64,000 bases of DNA from Actinostola sp. cb2023 (taxonomy: Eukaryota; Cnidaria; Anthozoa; Actiniaria; Actinostolidae). Position numbers and translations under genes: made by a program. Where the stretch lies: assembly GCA_033675265.1 (NCBI GenBank), contig JAUJYZ010000746.1, forward strand, positions 62,001 to 126,000. Reading direction: 5' to 3'. Below the pieces are notes generated by a model. It made no database searches and had not been told where the DNA came from. It saw only the letters and a list, made by a program, of their open reading frames with translations. Below are positions 43,270-54,835 of the stretch, in pieces. The number at the start of each line of letters is the position of its first letter. The first letter of the stretch is position 1.

Positions 43270-46200
43270 GAGTTAAATGATTATGAAAAAAAACAAGAGC
43301 TGAATTGAGAGAAGCCAATGCCGTGGAAAACACGTGTTCAACCCCACCTTCAAATTCTGCATTCAAAAACAGGATGGCAAAAGCCAAAGCCCTTAAGAAA
43401 ACTACCAAAGCCCTGCCAAAAACACCAGAGAAAAAAGCGGAACTTGTACAAACTATTTCTTCAAGCCCACGCACTAAGAACATTTTAACAAAGAAAGGGT
43501 TGATTAAAACACCAGAAGAAGCAAAGGAGATTATGGCATTGCATGCTCTTGCATCAGACATTTCCGAAGGCGTACGGCACGTAAAAAAGAGTGGCTCGAA
43601 GGACAACAGAGCTGCCTTCACTGCCTTTAAAAACCTTGCATTTGGGCAAAATGTATCGAGCTGAGAGATCTCTCTCAAAGCTAGTAAACGTCGGCCAACG
43701 TAGTGTAAGTAAGGCAGTGAAAGAAAGAGGGAAAATATTGTCAGGCGAAAGAAAGAGCTGGCTTTATTTAGAGCGCAAGACAAGGGATGACGCTATCAGT
43801 AATGAGAATAAGCAGCTCATTTTTAACTACTGGACATATGAAGCCAGTAGACCAACAGGGGACAAGAAAGATATTCTTCGAAAACGAACGGGAAAGAAAC
43901 AATATATCAAACATGCAAAGCATGTGCTTGAAAAAACGCAAACAGAAGCGTTTTTAGAATTCAAAGAGCAATACCCAGAAATCAAAATCAAACAGAGAAA
44001 GTTTGAAAGCCTGAAGCCTTTCTATGTGCGTGCTGCAAGGGAAAGGGACAGACGATCCTGCCTCTGCAGGAAACATGTGGAGGCTCAGATAGTCTTCAAA
44101 GACTGCATGAAATACAGGAAGGCAGTGTCAAAGAAGACAGGTATAGATCCAATAATTCCACCAAATCTTACTGATGCAGCAAACCTTACCCTGTGCCCTA
44201 AGGACAATACAGCCGAGCACCACCATCTCAAATGCCTTACTAGAGCCTGTGACCAGTGTGGCGTAGATAAGTTTGAACTGCTTGCAGAAGAAGTCAGCGA
44301 CTCAGCAGATGAGAAAATCACCTGGAAGCGCTACGTATATACCTTGGCACAGGCAAATTCCTGTCTAATGACCAGGAAAAGAAACAAATTGCATTAGTGA
44401 CGAAAACTACCCCGCCCTAGGAACTATTTGAATATTTCAAGAGTCTCCTGCAAGACTACCCTTACCATTCCTTTATGGCGAAGTGGCAGAGAGCGCAAAT
44501 GGACAACCTCATTGAGTACCTTCCCCTCAATGAGGTTCTCTGTGTGCATGATTACTCTGAAGGGTAGAGCTGTAGGCAGCAGGATGAGTTGCAGTCTGAA
44601 TATTTTGATGTGGCTAAGGTGTCTCTCCACATTACCATCCTGTATCGTCATGCAGTAGAATCCATAGATGGCAAGACAAGCACAGAAGATGATCCACATA
44701 TAATCAAGGAACACCTGTTTGTGATCTCGGATGATGATGTCCAGGACTACCATTCTGTACACAAGGCCCAAGAGCTGGTGAAGGGCTACCTGGAGGATCA
44801 GCTGAAAATGAAAACAAACATGCTCCACGAGTTCACAGATGGGTGTGCTGCCCAGTACAAGTCACGCCATTGTATTGGGGATCTCTCGTGCTGTTTTGCT
44901 GACTATGGATTCCAAATAAAGAGAAGCTACAGCAAAAGGTGAAGGGGCTGTTGTCAGGAAGCGACCAGACAGGCACTTCAGAGAGCTCAAAGGAATTAGA
45001 AAGCTTCACTCTGTGAAGACAACAAAACAGCAGGGAAGAGTCTTTGTCCGGGAACGTACATGCTACTGCTTTTATTGTATAACTGGAGAGGAAGACAAGT
45101 GCGCTTGATGACTGGAATGATGTGACGATAGAAAGGGAATCATCTATAGCTACAACAAGACAGGCTGTTGAAGAGACAGAGGCAATTCTGGGTGATACAG
45201 CAGTCAGGATTGCAGATCTGGCTACCAAGGGAAGCATTGTGGCCATTGCAGCAGCAGATGACCCAGACTATGACTATTACCTCCTCAAAGTCACCAGTGA
45301 TGGGGTGGTGGAGCTGGAGGAGGCCATCACTGATGACTATGGCTCTTTATTCCCTGAAGGTTCACTTGGCCTGAGGGGAAACTTTTACTTAAGGTATCAT
45401 CCTACCCCAAAAACCTCTCAAACCACCGGTTTTGAGATTTTTTGACAATCAAATAAAATTGAATATTATCTATCATCTCAAAAGAACAGAATTTAAAATA
45501 TTTTTTTCCTACAAAGTTAGAATCAAAAAACGAATTTTGGATTTCATATGAAGAGAAAAGTTGTTGACATGACAAGCAAGCTGTCAACAGCACTCACGTC
45601 TATGATTATTGAACAGACATACCAACCTCAACTATGTACTGACCAGCGTCAAAACGAACACATGTACCAATGAACAAAGAACAAATGTGTACTGGCAATG
45701 TACGTAATTTCCCGCAAGCGTGAAATGATTAGGCAACAAGCACGAGGACGTTGTGTGACTGGAAAACTGATACTCTGGTCACTATCTGGCCACTATCTGG
45801 TCACCATCTGTCAGTGAGTAATTAGATCTCATTGTCATGGAATGGACTAATCTACTTATGTAAACAGAGGCACATTGACCTTCTTTCGGCTTTTTCTCAA
45901 AAGACGAAATGCCAACAAATAGGCTCACATTTGGAGTTCCTGGACAAAGGGATTTTATCGGATATATTTGAAACTTCGCAAAGTCCATGTCTGATAATTG
46001 ATCTTCAAAATTGTGTCTCCGATTTTTGGTATTTTATATCTTTCAAAAGTTGTGCTTTGATATAAACAGAAGTTACTAGTTATGACAGTACTCAAACTTT
46101 GAAACCGGATAATTAAAGAATGGAGCAATACATCACAAATCGGAGACATAGTTTTGACAAGTGATATCTACTAAGCTCATTGAGGTGTTTATCTTCGACG

Positions 46201-46551
46201 GCCGACGAATTTTGGCTGTCAAGGAACTTATTTTCTCTGCATAGGTGAAATTTCGGTTTTGAAGGAATATTTCACTAACAGTTTATTAAGCTATAAGAAA
46301 ATGTATACTTTGTTAGAGTTAAAATTCTTAATTTTGAAGCTAGAGCGTGTTGAACGGAAGTCGGTCGTTTGGGGTAGGATGATACCTTAAGGGAAAATCT
46401 AATTGACATGACTTATAAGCTCGATGAGAAAAAAAATGCTTTTGTACTTTCTGGGACAATACGTCATGTATGTGGTGAGCTAAGAAGGAAGAGGAAGAAT
46501 GTCTTTCAGGTCCCCTTGATTGTAAATGAAGAGATCATTGCATCATTATAA
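42595..46551 (+). pseudogene. Decayed transposon gene with basic coiled head and DDE-like core
   Basis: Broken gene in several frames. Head: very basic KR/E-rich sequence (MEKSPSNAEKMKRWREQKD), duplicated. Middle (43591-44397): LSKLVNVGQRSVSKAVKER, KFESLKPFYVRAARERDRRS and CLCRKHVEAQ, then CLTRACDQCG. Core (44589-44942): VISDDDVQDYHSV and FTDGCAAQYKSRHCIGDLS, likely catalytic acidic motifs of a DDE-type transposase. Later: FRELKGIRKLHSVKTTKQQG, TCYCFYC (near 45060), then a C-terminal domain (45122-45391) that resumes at 46391-46551 after the MITE (VPLIVNEEIIASL). Family blocks are recognisable as a recurrent invertebrate repeat protein whose superfamily I cannot name. Stops and frame changes show it is dead. 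Confidence 0.65.
45393..46386. mobile_element. 994-bp MITE with TTAA target duplication
   Basis: Terminal inverted repeat GGTATCATCCTACCCCAAA (45393-45411, complemented at 46368-46386), flanked by TTAA at 45389-45392 and 46387-46390. The host reading frame continues in register on the far side once one TTAA is counted, so the insertion is exact. The interior has no gene. TTAA targets suggest a piggyBac or Kolobok relative. Confidence 0.9.
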
Positions 46552-47406
46552 AGTTGTTTGTTACCCACAGTGTAATATCCTTTCAATATTAGATTGCAAA
46601 ATCAATTTAAATAAGAAATATAGTGAATTGCCATGCCCGCAAGGCATTATGGGTAATTAATAAATTAGCTGTAAATAATCAGAAACTCTGATTAAATGCT
46701 TGAATTGTGTTTCTTAGATTATCTTAGATCATATCTAATGTAATCTGGCAGTTTTGACTTTGTTTACAAATTTTCAAAAAAACAGCCTATGTTACACAAT
46801 TGTACAGTGTGACTGTGCTACATACAGGTCTCTACGGTATGCAGGGTACATGTAGCTGTGCAAATCAAAAGTGGACGGTGGAGCACCCTTAAAAGTGTAC
46901 TAGTTCAAGTGGTATATTAATATTTTGTCATGCAAAACATCCTAGACAAGAGGAAAGGAAGTGACGTACAACTATAAGAATGCCTCATCAGAAGTCATGA
47001 CAAACTGAAAGCATTTATCATAATTATTGTTATTTATATTCTCAAAAAAAGTGGTAGAGCTATTTAAAGCCCCTGTCGTACCTGTCCCTAGCCTGCCCCT
47101 GCTTCCACGCGTAAGGTTCCTGCTTTAATATTTCACGAGTATCTCCCTAAACAGTTGTTGAACTGTGCATGTTTTCATTACAACAGTTTCATCAAGGAAG
47201 AACATAATGCTACAGAAATATGACTGTTTTTCTTTTCTTTCCAGATTATATCAGTCCACAAGAAAGTATCAACACTGGCAACACTGTGCAAGACAATTAA
47301 GGTGTGGTTGTGAAAATACCCAACTGTGATTTACTGTGATATATTAGTGTGATATCTTGTAATGCGCGTGTGAGCATCTTCCTATGTAACACGCGCAATA
47401 AAAATA
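46552..47406. other. No gene recognised
   Basis: AT-rich. An acceptor-like TTTCTTTCCAG at 47234-47244 is followed by a short open stretch and AATAAA near 47398, which could be a last exon and 3' end, but no protein is recognisable. Confidence 0.35.
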
Positions 47407-47409
47407 TTA

Positions 47410-47412
<3 letters not shown>

Positions 47413-47467
<55 letters not shown>

Positions 47468-47689
47468 GTAATAGCAGTAGCAGTAGCAGTAGCAGTAGCA
47501 GTAGCAGTAGCAGTAGCAGTAGCAGTAGCAGTAGCAGTAGCAGTAGCAGTAGCAGTAGCAGTAGCAGTAGCAGTAGCAGTAGCAGTAGCAGTAGCAGTAG
47601 CAGTAGCAGTAGCAGTAGCAGTAGCAGTAGCAGTAGCAGTAGCAGTAGCAGTAGCAGTAATAGTAATAGTAATAGTAATAGTAATAGTA

Positions 47690-47763
<74 letters not shown>
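47413..47763. repeat. Compound trinucleotide/hexanucleotide microsatellite
   Basis: (AAT)n, then a long (AGTAGC)n block (about 47475-47655), then (AGTAAT)n and (AAT)n to 47763. Translated frames are artefacts. Confidence 0.92.
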
Positions 47764-47765
<2 letters not shown>

Positions 47766-48339
47766 CTGGAAACTCAGACAATTATTTGCTAAGGTTTAGC
47801 ACAATGATTTATTACCATTAATGACAACCTGAATAAAGGGTATTTTCAATAACCAGTTTGTGTTTATTTGTACCTTTAATAGTCATTGTAATCTCACTGT
47901 TCAATAGTGGTTGTCACCTACATTATTAGATAAGTTATAAATTTACTCTTTTATTTCTTTTATGTATATCATGACAATATGTCACAATAAATTTGATGGT
48001 TGGACGTGTACCAGGGGGGGATGATGATCGTAGCAGCTGTGCATCCTTGTTTCAGCATTCATTCTCTTGTAAATACATGAATCCTTTCAACAAGAAACGT
48101 ATACCCCTCTGATTTGCACAAATTAGTAGCTATTGAACAGTGAGACTAGCTAAAACAACTCTCAAACCATTGTACTGTAGCAAGCAGAGCAAATTTAAAT
48201 TTGTGTGAACCCCCTGATACTTGGAAAGACATGGAAAGTGATTTTAGAGCTCCAGAATGGTGAAATTGAAAACATGAATGAATTTAGCAGAACCATGCAG
48301 ACTCGAAGTTTATGTTGGGCTTCCTATGTCTTCGGCGCT

Positions 48340-48341
<2 letters not shown>

Positions 48342-48371
<30 letters not shown>

Positions 48372-48389
48372 CATAATAATAATAACAAC
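48342..48389 (-). repeat. (ATT)n tail and poly(A) signal of minus-strand LINE
   Basis: On the minus strand the sequence reads CCCAATAAAGTGTTGTTG followed by (ATT)n: a polyadenylation signal and simple-repeat tail typical of CR1/L2-type 3' ends. It is the probable 3' terminus of the LINE whose 5' end is near 54322. Confidence 0.55.
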
Positions 48390-48547
48390 AACACTTTATT
48401 GGGTAAACTAGAATTATATCTAGGCAATTTACATTGAAAATTAGTTAGTATTGAAGTACCATTTTCACGGGTTTTTTTCATTGAAAATTGTTTAAACATT
48501 GAAGAAAAGTGAAGTTCAAAATTAGTGATTAGTGATTAGTTGAAAAT

Positions 48548-49190
48548 TAGTGATCACTAATTGACCAATCAACAACCTTAGCTGTAAGGACATTATGTGG
48601 TTCACTAACAAAAAAGTGATCAATCAAGGTTGATGTAGTTGAAAAGGATCCATTAATATATTGTTGCAATTCTAGTAGGCTGTTTTATCACTTGCTCAAG
48701 ATGAAATATAGATATTAGATCACTGAGGGATCTAGTAGATCTAGAAGAGCCTAGTAAGTCAATGTTGAAATTACCATTGATCAGAAGTTCTTTGCCTTCA
48801 GAAGAGACCACTGTGATGAGATCCTCAAATAGAGAGATGAAGGTGTTAATATCTGAATTTGGCGGACGATACAGGATGACAATAATGATAGGAGAGGTGC
48901 AGTTGAGTGTTATCTCACATAACACACTCTAGGCCACTTTTGCTCTCAATGTCAATGAGTAAAGGAGATGGAATGAGATATATACATAGCAACCCCACCA
49001 CCATTAGATCCAGAGCATCGGTCAAGTCTAATTAAAGAGTAACCAGCAATAAAGAAGGAATCACTAGCATAGTTTTCTGAAAGCCAGGTTTCACTAAGAC
49101 AAAATATGTGAAATATTTGATACGTGTCACTAAGTAATAATTTTAAATGGTCAAACTTATTATTTAAACTACGAATATTTAAATGACATA
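48548..49190 (-). pseudogene. LINE AP-endonuclease fragment
   Basis: LCHLNIRSLNNKFDHLKLLL (start of the endonuclease domain), FCLSETWLSENY, RCSGSNGGGVAMYIS, then in another frame ILYRPPNSDINTFISLFEDL, NGNFNIDLLGSS and a final STLIDHFF...SISDH. These are the conserved N, E, R, D and S-D-H motifs. Frame breaks are near 48940 and 48660. It is truncated before the reverse transcriptase. Confidence 0.75.
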
Positions 49191-49272
49191 ATTGGGCCGC
49201 GTCGCGCGAAAAGGGCCCGGACGACATATGACGTAATTTCATCTAATTTGCATTCGTAAACAACACGGCAAA

Positions 49273-49339
49273 ATGGCGGCAAACTGGCGAGCGTCTTTTG
49301 GTAGTTTGGATTTATGTCGAATTCTGTCCAAATATAACG
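49273..49339 (+). other. Possible small first exon of the DUF7869 transposon
   Basis: AAATGGCGGC overlaps an ATG (MAANWRASFGSLDLCR...) and the open stretch ends at a GTAAAT donor at 49340. It may be a 5' coding exon or just a promoter-proximal YY1-like motif. Confidence 0.3.
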
Positions 49340-49568
49340 GTAAATTGTGGCTTTATCTTCATGTATACATCAGTTATATAGTTGTCTTTCACTTGTAATT
49401 CAGTCCATGAAATCGAGATCGTATTTTGTGCAAAATTTTGCGATTAAACAGAGGTACTATAAAATGAACGATTGTCTTTGGTTACATTTGTTTCTGAAGT
49501 GAACATTTTGCTTGCACGTCTCTTGTTGTTATTTCGTATTTTATACTTATTATTGATTTTACATCGAC

Positions 49569-52121
49569 ATGGAGAGTTTCTCACTTGACTTGGGTATTGA
49601 TCCGGAGCTCAGGGAAGTCATGCAAGACCTTGCAACTGAAGTTTATGGCGACGAAAACGAAAGTCAAATTAGCCAACTCAGTGTGAGCCAGCCAGAGAGT
49701 GATAGCGAAGATGAAAACACCGAAACAGAAGATACAGACCAAGAAGAACATCTAAGACATATCGTACAAGAGTACATAGAATACCACCCTGGAATGCAAG
49801 AGGAAGAGGACGACGAAAACCAACCAGAAAACCACCAAGAACGAGACACTGATTCGACAGCAGCGATTCTAGAATGTGGTTGTTCAAGAATATGTTTTTC
49901 CCTTTTCCCCAACCCTAATGTTATCGAAGACTATCGACTTAACATCGCAGAATTTACCCGAGAAGAAAAAGAAATACTCATACTATCGAAATTAGAACAA
50001 ATGGAGTACTCTAGCGAGGGAACAAGGAAGGGAAAGAGAGTGTGTCAGAGGTTTAGTTATGTGTTTCAAGGTCAAGTTGTGTGTGAAACTGCTTGGAGAT
50101 ACATTCATGATATTGTAAGACTCTTCATGTTTTATTGTTAGATTATTATTATTTTATAAAATATGCTATGGTAGGTACTACAATAACAGTAAGGCAAATA
50201 TATTTCATATAAATAATGGAAAAGGGGCAAAGAGAAAATATGTGTTACCACTATACATTGTATATGGTGCAGTTTGTACAGTATAAAATGTGCCTTGTTT
50301 TGAAAACTTCAGTGGTAGCTGCATATATAGTCTGTAAACTATTCACTTATAATTATTGTAAATAATAATATACAGTGCCATGTAGATATACAGTACCATA
50401 GAAAATGAAGTTGTAAAATACATTTTATAAGAAAATACAACAAAAAATACATGCATAATTAATATTTTCTCTTTTCAATAGAAAACTATGTTTGTTTTTC
50501 AGGTTCAAAAAGTTTCAAAAATTTAAAGAAACACTTTAAAGACAATGGATTGGTTCCACGCCTTCATGGTTTGAAGGGCAAAAAGCCCCATAACACTTAT
50601 CCCTTTGAGGTGAGTAACTTACTGGTAATGCCACTGTGGTAGCTGCAGGCCGATTTCACTCTTGCATTGATGTAAACAAACATGGTGTGAAGTGATCTTA
50701 CAATGTCACCGCAAAAATACATGGTTCTAGGCATTCATCACGTGATATAAAATACTTCTAATAACCTTTATTAATGTGTCAATAGTTTCCTAGCTCACAT
50801 CAGTATATCAAAATTGTAATTTTAACTATCTGTAATAATATTGCACTCGTATTACATACATAAATCATAATTTTAGACTGTTTTACTTTCAAGGTTATTG
50901 AGAATATAGTCAAATTTCTCAACACCTATGCCAGTGACAATGCCAGCTGCTCCTCATGGCCGTGACAACCAGCCACCGATATACCTTACGACAAATGAGT
51001 CCAAATTGAATGTTTACCATGTGTACGTTAAGTGTTGTAATGCTTGTACTCCTGTTGTCCCTCATGTTGGTCTCACTCTGTTTAAGTCTGTGTGGAGTAG
51101 TTGTGTACCTCATATTCGTTTAATGGAACCACGTACTGATGTCTGTAATAAATGTGATCAATTTAGAAAGTTAATATTAGATTCTGTTACAGAAGAAGAC
51201 AAACTTACACACACACAAGCATACAACACACATGTACACAAGGCCAGACTGGAGCGACAGTGCTACAATGATTGCATTAAAGCCTCATGCAATGAGCTGC
51301 GGTCTGTAGAGGTTCCAGCTGGCCCCCAACAACCATGCTCAAACAACTTACAACAAACACATTATACTTTTGATTTTGCTATGAGTTTTAATTTACCACA
51401 CCAGTGTTTACAAGTAGGGCCTCTTTATTTTTTAAATCTTTTGAAAGTTCATTGTTTTGGTATATGTTGTGAAGGGGTAAAGAAGCAGGTAAATTTTTTG
51501 TTCACTGAAAGGGATTGTCTTGCGATGGATGAGAGGGGGTGTCATGGGCCTAATAATGTAATTAGTATGTTAGATTTTTATTTATTTCATAATGGTATAG
51601 GGGAAAGGAGGGCTGTTTTTCATGCTGATAACTGTGGGGGGCAAAATAAGAATAAATCTGTGTTACACTATTTCTGTTGGAGGGTTGGGAAGGGATTGCA
51701 TACTGAAATTAGTTATAACTTTATGGAACCTGGTCATACTAAATGTATTTGTGATGCTTGTTTTGGGAAAATTAGACAACTTTTTAGGAGAACTGACGTA
51801 AATACTACTAATCAACTTAGGGATACTATTCAAAGGTCAGCTTTAATTAATGATTGTATTGTATATAGGGAAGGAAATGGGAGGGAGTCTAATTTTAAAT
51901 GGTATGGGTGGGATGTTTTTTTTAATCAGTTTTGTAAACCCCTTAAGGGTATTAGGAAGTTCCATCATTTTAGGTTTACAGGGAGGGATCCTGGGTATGT
52001 TTATGCTAAAGAGCATGTCCAGGATACACAAGAAACTAGAATCTGTCTGCTTAAAAAGGGAGTGAGCTGGCCTAAGAAATTCCCGCTGGCGGGATTGGCC
52101 CCGAAAGAGAAAAATATTTAA
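49569..52121 (+). pseudogene. DUF7869-type transposase-like gene, three exons
   Basis: Exon 1 49569-50114 begins MESFSLDLGIDPELRE and has a very acidic linker (residues about 45-95) and an ECGCSRICFS cysteine cluster. Exon 2 50503-50609 reads SKSFKNLKKHF and ends KKPHNTYPFE. Exon 3 50894-52121 holds CNKCDQFRKLI, FHADNCGGQNKNKSVLHYF (about 51620) and EPGHTKCICDACFGKIRQLF, the DUF7869 signature found in many sponge and coral repeat proteins, then KPLKGIRKFHHFRFTGRDPG. Conserved acidic residues (FHADN, GHTK...D) suggest an RNase H-fold nuclease, but this is inference. One-base phase errors at the exon 1/2 join and near 50940 suggest this copy is damaged. Outside these, exon 3 is open for 397 codons. 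Confidence 0.7.
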
Positions 52122-53179
52122 ATGCTCATGTAAAGCCCTTTGTAAGATCTAAATATAGAGATGAATTTTATTAAAACAGATTCAAGCAAGTGAGTGCTAA
52201 AATACTGACACCAATGAGAATATATTAACACAGCAAAATATACATTCACTGAAATACACTATTTAGTGACTGTAGCTGTTCACTACTAGCTGTTTAAGTC
52301 ATGCTTAACTTTTAGCTAGAACCATGTCAATATTTCAATTTCAAACAAATCGATCTGTTTTAATAAGGTTGAATCTCTATTTGTATTGCAATTGAGATGG
52401 AAAAGTATTACATTTTTAAATAAATTTTTAAGCTTATATATAGACAGTGTAAATATGTATCACAGTATTTTTGTACTTTTTAATTGTAAAATAGTCTAAA
52501 ATGTTGTAAATAATAGCCTTAGTTAGTCAAAATCTTTACTGTAAATACAAAATAAAGTTCAATTATTCATATTTAAGAGATATTTCGTCTTACTTTACCT
52601 TGTAGACAGGCTAAATACGGTTGTGAGCATCCAAAGATGTCCATTTCTTGACAGACACGTGCGTGTATATTTCAATGTTTGGGTTCTAGAACGAAGTCGT
52701 CTTTCGTAGTCTATCTCGCGATCGTTTTAACACAATACGACTAACATACATATATTTGCCAATCCAACACTTTAGAGCAAATGAGTGAAATTCAAGCAGA
52801 TAAAAGCGAGTTTCCGTGACTAGATCCCAAGCCCCTCGATAAATACACGGCTGAAGAGAGGGCTTGGCTTTCACCGTCATAACTTCGCAAAGAAAAGAAG
52901 AATTTATTCCAGAAAGACAAGAACAGCTCAGTAGTGTTGCAAACATGACATAAAAAGGAAAACGAGAAGGTTTTTAAAATCGTCGAGAAATCGTCCTCCA
53001 AATTACAATGTTGTAAGACGTTCTATTTAATGGCGACGCGCGTCGAAAATGCTCACTTTATCACACTTTATCGGCTAATTAAAGCACCTCAAAATGCGAA
53101 TTAAGTTTTCATTCAACTTCCATAACTTTCAGAATTTATTGCTCTGTCCAATTATCAAAAAAAATGAAAATCGAAAAAA
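52122..53179. other. 3' non-coding part of the DUF7869 transposon
   Basis: About 1 kb without a recognised gene. AAAATAAAG near 52550 is a likely poly(A) signal of the gene ending at 52121. Confidence 0.5.
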
Positions 53180-53373
53180 ATGTCGTCCGGGCCCTTTTCG
53201 TGCGACGCGGCCCAATATAATAAGTCCTTTCTTACCAAGGCCAAAGTCAATTATCCGTTTATCATTGATATCCTGAGAATTAGTGTCAGTTAGTTCATTA
53301 TCAGGTATTTCAGTGGAGTTGTGTATATGCACTTGAGGTACTTGCATTGAACTTGAGTCAACATCAGTATTTT

Positions 53374-54113
53374 CTAGTTCGTTAGGTAAGATGATTGAAG
53401 TATCATCAGAAGAAATATCAGAGACCTGAATAAGGCACTGATCGCAAGTCCAATCATCACAATGTTCTTGAAAAAAATCTTATACAGAGTGTTGTTATCA
53501 GCATTTAAACAGCTAACATGGATCCATCGATTACAATCCTGACACATGCGATCGAGATGTGATTTCGTAACACAGGATCGTGGCACATATTACATGATTC
53601 ATCTTCCAAGATTTCAGACTGAAGAGATGACAGGACACAGTTTGTGCATTTCCAGGGTCGATTATTTGGGTGGACATTTCCATAGAACGAAGGACGGCAT
53701 TGACGACTGCATTTGACGTGAAACGGTTTTAGACAAGTACAGCAATAGGAGCCAAGCTGATTGCGTCGCATTGTCTTTAGACATAAAGTACATTTCTTTG
53801 AATTTTCAGGACCTGGATTTGGATGTATATTTACCAGGAATGTAGAAAGTATAAGTTCGTGGTTAAAAGTAGGCACGGAACCAGAGTAGTACGGAGTTCT
53901 GCTAGCAATTTTCTTTGCACGAAAGCGGCGTACGAAGACACTCTGAGATGGCGTCCTAATCAGTAGGTGATTGCAAATTTCAGCATAAGAATGTTCAAGA
54001 TAGAAGCTTGATGTAATAGTAGATAGATTGGAATCCCAGATTTTCGAAGATTTCGAATGAAAGCCAGCAAAAATTGAGAACAGGGCGAGAGCTACAAGAA
54101 ACATGGCCGCCAT
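53374..54113 (-). pseudogene. LINE N-terminal ORF with PHD-like zinc finger
   Basis: The likely start is the ATG at 54113 (MAAMFLVALALFSIF), overlapped by a YY1-like ATGGCGGCC motif. FLVNIHPNPGPENSKK contains a 2A-like NPGP. It is followed by KCTLCLKTMRRNQLGSYCC, CLKPFHVKCS and WKCTNC, the C4HC3 order of a PHD finger. A second C-rich block (CNMCHDPVLRN) runs into a frame change near 53510, and coding continues out of frame to the transposon junction at 53216. Confidence 0.6.
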
Positions 54114-54118
54114 GACCG

Positions 54119-54322
54119 CTGAGCTGGGAATCAGTTTATACTGATAAATCAGCCTAACAATCATGTCACACCAAACTACATCTCTACTGAGCTGGGAATC
54201 AGTTTATACTGATAAATCAGCCTAACAATCATGTCACACCAAACTACATCTCTACTGAGCTGGGAATCAGTTTATACTGATAAATCAGTCTAACAATCAT
54301 GTCACACCAAACTGCATCTCTA
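54119..54322 (-). repeat. Three 68-bp tandem monomers at the LINE 5' end
   Basis: Unit CTGAGCTGGGAATCAGTTTA... begins at 54119, 54187 and 54255 with only one or two differences. Position directly upstream of the ORF suggests 5' UTR promoter monomers like those of rodent L1. Confidence 0.85.
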
Positions 54323-54835
54323 CATGCTGTGATGTTACCACAATAGAGATTCTTATAACCTAGAAATGCCGACAAGACTGAAAATATACTCATGTACTTA
54401 TAACTGATATAATTTATAATTAATTGAATAATTAAGTAGCAATCCGGCCGTAAATGAACGATAACATGAACGCAAATGTAATAATACGGCCGAAATTTAC
54501 AATTTTCCTTTTATAATGTTTTTATGGACATCGATCAATCACTTTGTCACCTTTGTTTAACCTTCATGTACTTAGAGATGGTATCATATTAGTTGTGGTC
54601 CTCTATGGTGTCGAAAGGAATCTAAAATATGCCGGCAAAATTTCCTGCCTTTGGCTGGTAACTAAGGAGTTGTGGCTCGTTATGTATTACTTCAACTCGT
54701 CACGTTTTAATTATTGATTGTACTGTTTTTTTCCTTCAAAAAAATAAATGCTTTCGTCTTGAATTTCAGATGTCCTACTCCATTTCCGATCGAAGCACTT
54801 CACTTTCTATAGAAACTGCTAGTTAGTATGGTAAA
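54323..54835. other. No gene recognised
   Basis: AT-rich DNA between the LINE 5' end and the next MITE. Nothing identifiable. Confidence 0.5.

Larger units (their letters stand above)
49192..53215 (+). mobile_element. 4.0-kb DUF7869-type DNA transposon with 36-bp terminal inverted repeats
   Basis: Left end TTGGGCCGCGTCGCGCGAAA (49192-49227) and right end its complement (53180-53215), with one mismatch seen over 36 bp. It interrupts the coding sequence of the minus-strand LINE between GLGKKGLI and LCHLNIRS. Flanks ATAAT-like on both sides suggest a short target duplication of about 5 bp, not exactly resolved. It encodes the multi-exon gene at 49569-52121. Confidence 0.78.
48386..54322 (-). 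mobile_element. Minus-strand LINE (PHD finger plus endonuclease), split by a DNA transposon
   Basis: 5' to 3' on the minus strand: three 68-bp tandem monomers (54322-54119), N-terminal ORF with PHD-like finger (54164-53374), break at 53216/49191 where a 4-kb transposon sits, then endonuclease pieces (49190-48550). The reverse transcriptase is missing: coding stops after SISDH near 48548 and goes into a 3' tail. The order and motifs fit a CR1/L2-type element. Confidence 0.7.

Noticed and set aside
47407..47781. Frame of alternating Ala-Thr and Ile
   Set aside because: Translation of a trinucleotide/hexanucleotide microsatellite.
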